From Planctomycetota bacterium (GTDB lineage: Bacteria; Planctomycetota; Planctomycetia; Pirellulales; Thermoguttaceae), in NCBI GenBank assembly GCA_030612765.1, contig JAUWNG010000004.1, positions 1 to 64,000 of the forward strand: DNA of 64,000 nt, in the 5' to 3' direction. The translations under genes were made by a program, and so were the position numbers. The notes beneath the pieces were generated by a model. It had not been told where the DNA came from and searched no databases. It worked only from the letters and a program-made list of their open reading frames with translations. Shown in pieces: positions 61,666-64,000 of the stretch (position 1 is its first letter; each line of letters opens with the position of its first letter).

Positions 61666-62601
61666 CTACACCTCCTGCGGAAGGTTTTCGACGGCGTTCT
61701 CGCGCCGATCATCGCACACGCCGTCGCCCTGCATGTAGGCGACGAAGATGTCTTCCAGACTGGCCGTGTTGATCTCCAGGTTTTCCACCGCATCGTGGCC
61801 GGCCAGCGCGGCCAACTGCTCGTCGGTCACATCGCGGACCAGTGCCTGCCATTGCCGCGGTTTGAATCGCTGTGAAAGGATCGTGCCGCCCGGCTCCGGC
61901 GGGACCGCGCCGTCCTTCAGGGTCAAGGTCAGACGCCGCACCCGGGCCTTCAACTCGTCGAGCGGTTCGACCAACAGCAGCTTTCCCCGGCGGAGGATAG
62001 CCACCACGTCGGCTACCCGCTCCACCTCGGCGATCTGATGGCTGGAGAGAAAGATGGTTTTTCCTTCCGCTGCCCGATCGACCATGCTATCGAGGAATTC
62101 GAGGCGGATCATCGCGTCCAGCCCGGAGGTCGGCTCGTCGAGGATCAACAACTCCGGCCGATGCGCCAGCGCCAAGGAGAGTGTCACCTTGGCCCGCATC
62201 CCCTTGGAAAGCGCTTTGATTTTCTTCTTCGGCGGGAGCTTGAATTGATCGACCAGGCCGGCGTACTCGGGCAAAAAACCGCCGCCGTAGAACCCGGCCG
62301 TGAACCAGCCGATCTCCTCGACGGTCATCCACTCGTAGAGTGTCGGACTTTCGGGCACGTAACCGACCCGCTGCCGAATCTCCATCCCGCGGGCGGCGCT
62401 CGGCAACCCCAGCACCTCGGTCCGTCCGGAATTCGGCTCGGCCAGTCCGAGCATGATGCGGATGGCGGTGGTCTTTCCCGCCCCGTTTTCGCCCAACAGA
62501 GCAAACACAGTTCCGGGATGCACCTCCAGCGAAACGTCGTCGAGCGCCGTTTCCGAGCCGAAACGCTTCGTCAGTTTTTCGAGCCTTATGACCGGTGGCA
62601 T
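61666..62601 (-). CDS. ABC transporter ATP-binding protein
   Basis: LLGENGAGKTTAIRIMLG Walker A; LSKGMRAKVTLSLALAHRPELLILDEPTSGLD. Confidence 0.96.
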   Translation of the reverse strand: MPPVIRLEKLTKRFGSETALDDVSLEVHPGTVFALLGENGAGKTTAIRIMLGLAEPNSGRTEVLGLPSAARGMEIRQRVGYVPESPTLYEWMTVEEIGWFTAGFYGGGFLPEYAGLVDQFKLPPKKKIKALSKGMRAKVTLSLALAHRPELLILDEPTSGLDAMIRLEFLDSMVDRAAEGKTIFLSSHQIAEVERVADVVAILRRGKLLLVEPLDELKARVRRLTLTLKDGAVPPEPGGTILSQRFKPRQWQALVRDVTDEQLAALAGHDAVENLEINTASLEDIFVAYMQGDGVCDDRRENAVENLPQEV

Positions 62602-62603
62602 AA

Positions 62604-62993
62604 TCAATCCTCCTTTGCTTCGATAGCGGCCAATTGACGTTTCACCAACGCCCGCAGCTTGTGCGGATCGAGCCTGCTCTGTCTGGCTTCCGCAAATACC
62701 TGTTCCAACCGGGAGCGGATCAATTCCACCCGCTCTTCTCGACAGCGTCGGGCGGCCCCGTCGGCGACGGTCAATCCCGTGCCGCGGACCACGTCGAGCA
62801 CGCCGTCGTCCTGCAATCGCCGATAGGCCCGGGCCACGGTGTTCGGGTTGATCGTCAACTCGCGGGCCAGTTCCCGAACGGATGGGGCCAACTCGCCCTC
62901 CCGAAGCACTCTGCCGGCCACCGCAAACTTGACCTGCCGGACGATCTGATCGTAGATGGCCAATTCGTTGCTGAAATCGATGTGAATAAACAT
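62604..62993 (-). CDS. GntR-family (YtrA-type) transcriptional regulator
   Basis: IYDQIVRQVKFAVAGRVLREGELAPSVRELARELTINPNTVARAYRRLQDDGVLDVVRGTGLTVA. Confidence 0.94.
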   Translation of the reverse strand: MFIHIDFSNELAIYDQIVRQVKFAVAGRVLREGELAPSVRELARELTINPNTVARAYRRLQDDGVLDVVRGTGLTVADGAARRCREERVELIRSRLEQVFAEARQSRLDPHKLRALVKRQLAAIEAKED

Positions 62994-63098
62994 GTCGCGT
63001 CCTCTGTACTAGCGTGATAGTACAGTATTCGATTCGCGGTGTCAAGCGACTTTCGGAAAATTTTTGGAATATTCCGAAAATTGTCCCAATAAAAGCTA

Positions 63099-63181
63099 TT
63101 TAGCCCCGGGTGAATACACCCGGGGGCAATGTACGTGAGATGAAACCGCTACTCCCCGCCGTGTATTCACGGCGGGCTAAA
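63099..63181. repeat. Double-hairpin element TTTAGCCCCGGGTGAATACACCCGGGG...CCGCCGTGTATTCACGGCGGGCTAAA
   Basis: Same TTTAGCCC/GGGCTAAA termini as 33296-33376 but different stems. Confidence 0.88.
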
Positions 63182-63250
63182 TGGTGAGTGCCGCGATTGC
63201 TGGGCGGATCGGCTCGGGCAAGTTATAATGCCGCTTGAGGGGAGTTGGGC

Positions 63251-64000
63251 ATGGCCGATCGGGATCCATACGCCGAAACAGTAGATTCGCCGCAGGAAAA
63301 GTCTTCCGACGAGCGGTCCATCGAGGTTGAACTCTGTTCGGACGACGGACAGGTCGCGGAGACGCTGCCGGCCGACGCCTCGACCGCGGGCCGGTCGGGC
63401 GATACCGTGGTCGTCCCGCCGACGTCGAGACGATTCGGAAATTACGACCTGCTGGAAGAGATCGGCCGCGGCGGGATGGGCGTGGTCTATCGCGCCCGGC
63501 AGCGCGCGGCGGGCCGCGTGGTGGCCCTGAAAATATTGCGCCGCGACCGGCTGGAATCGCTCCCCCGCGACACCCAGGCCAGCGCGATGGACCGCTTTCG
63601 GCAGGAGGCCCAGGCCGCCGCGCGCCTCGAACACGATCACATCGTCACCGTCTACGAGGTTGGCGAGGTCGACGGCCAGCAGTTCTTCTCGATGCAATGC
63701 GTCGAGGGGCAAACGCTTTCGGAAATGCTCCGCGATGGTCCGATCCAGAACCGCCGCGCCGCCGGCTACCTCGAACCGGTCGCCCGCGCCGTGCATGAAG
63801 CCCACAGCCGCGGGATACTTCATCGCGACCTGAAGCCGCAAAACATCCTCGTCGACGCCAAGCTGGACCGTGCGCTGGTGGCCGATTTCGGACTGGCGAA
63901 ACTAGCCGAGGGGCAGGAGCAGCTTACCCGCGCCGGCGAAATCATGGGCACCCCTTCCTACATGTCGCCGGAGCAGGCGAAGAACTCGACCGACGTGGCG
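63251..64000 (+). CDS. Ser/Thr protein kinase (partial, runs off window end)
   Basis: YDLLEEIGRGGMGVVYRARQ, VVALKILR, ILHRDLKPQNILVDAKLDRALVADFGLAKLA, GTPSYMSPEQ. Confidence 0.95.
   Translation, partial: MADRDPYAETVDSPQEKSSDERSIEVELCSDDGQVAETLPADASTAGRSGDTVVVPPTSRRFGNYDLLEEIGRGGMGVVYRARQRAAGRVVALKILRRDRLESLPRDTQASAMDRFRQEAQAAARLEHDHIVTVYEVGEVDGQQFFSMQCVEGQTLSEMLRDGPIQNRRAAGYLEPVARAVHEAHSRGILHRDLKPQNILVDAKLDRALVADFGLAKLAEGQEQLTRAGEIMGTPSYMSPEQAKNSTDVA

Overview
A 64-kb chromosomal segment, most likely from a planctomycete (Pirellulales-like). Evidence: PEP-CTERM tails, a DUF1559 prepilin-like protein, an LEPR-XLL-type leader (IEQFEERTLLS), paired ECF sigma/FecR-like genes and Ser/Thr kinases. 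The left third is dominated by a single 6926-codon minus-strand gene (5850-26630) for a giant secreted multidomain protein with two HExxHxxGxxH zincin motifs and a papain-like Cys/His motif. The rest holds mostly conventional genes: MscS channel, periplasmic binding protein, FtsK, RlmN, FAD oxidoreductase, two tandem Hsp70 paralogues, class-3 lipase, DNA methylase with Mrr-like tail, RpoD-like sigma, ECF sigma/FecR, Tat-exported protein, GH-like PEP-CTERM protein, glutamate dehydrogenase, GntR/ABC exporter operon, two Ser/Thr kinases. The most interesting signal is non-genic and spread over everything. (1) A RAYT (REP-associated tyrosine transposase) gene is embedded in about 15 local copies of its apparent REP hairpin, including 128-bp two-hairpin elements with 16-bp terminal inverted repeats and 4-bp flanking duplications, and one pair of arms showing compensatory stem changes. 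(2) Several unrelated families share the same double-hairpin architecture; two sit IN FRAME inside rlmN. (3) Short tandem repeats of strictly 7-bp period (CCACTAY, GGGACGA, AGAGGTC, GTGGCCG, GGGGAGA, GGGTTCG, CCCGAAC) lie inside or at the edges of genes, encoding leader peptides, FecR linkers and a stop codon. No rRNA, tRNA or CRISPR was recognised. All calls are by eye from sequence and the supplied translations; no searches were run.
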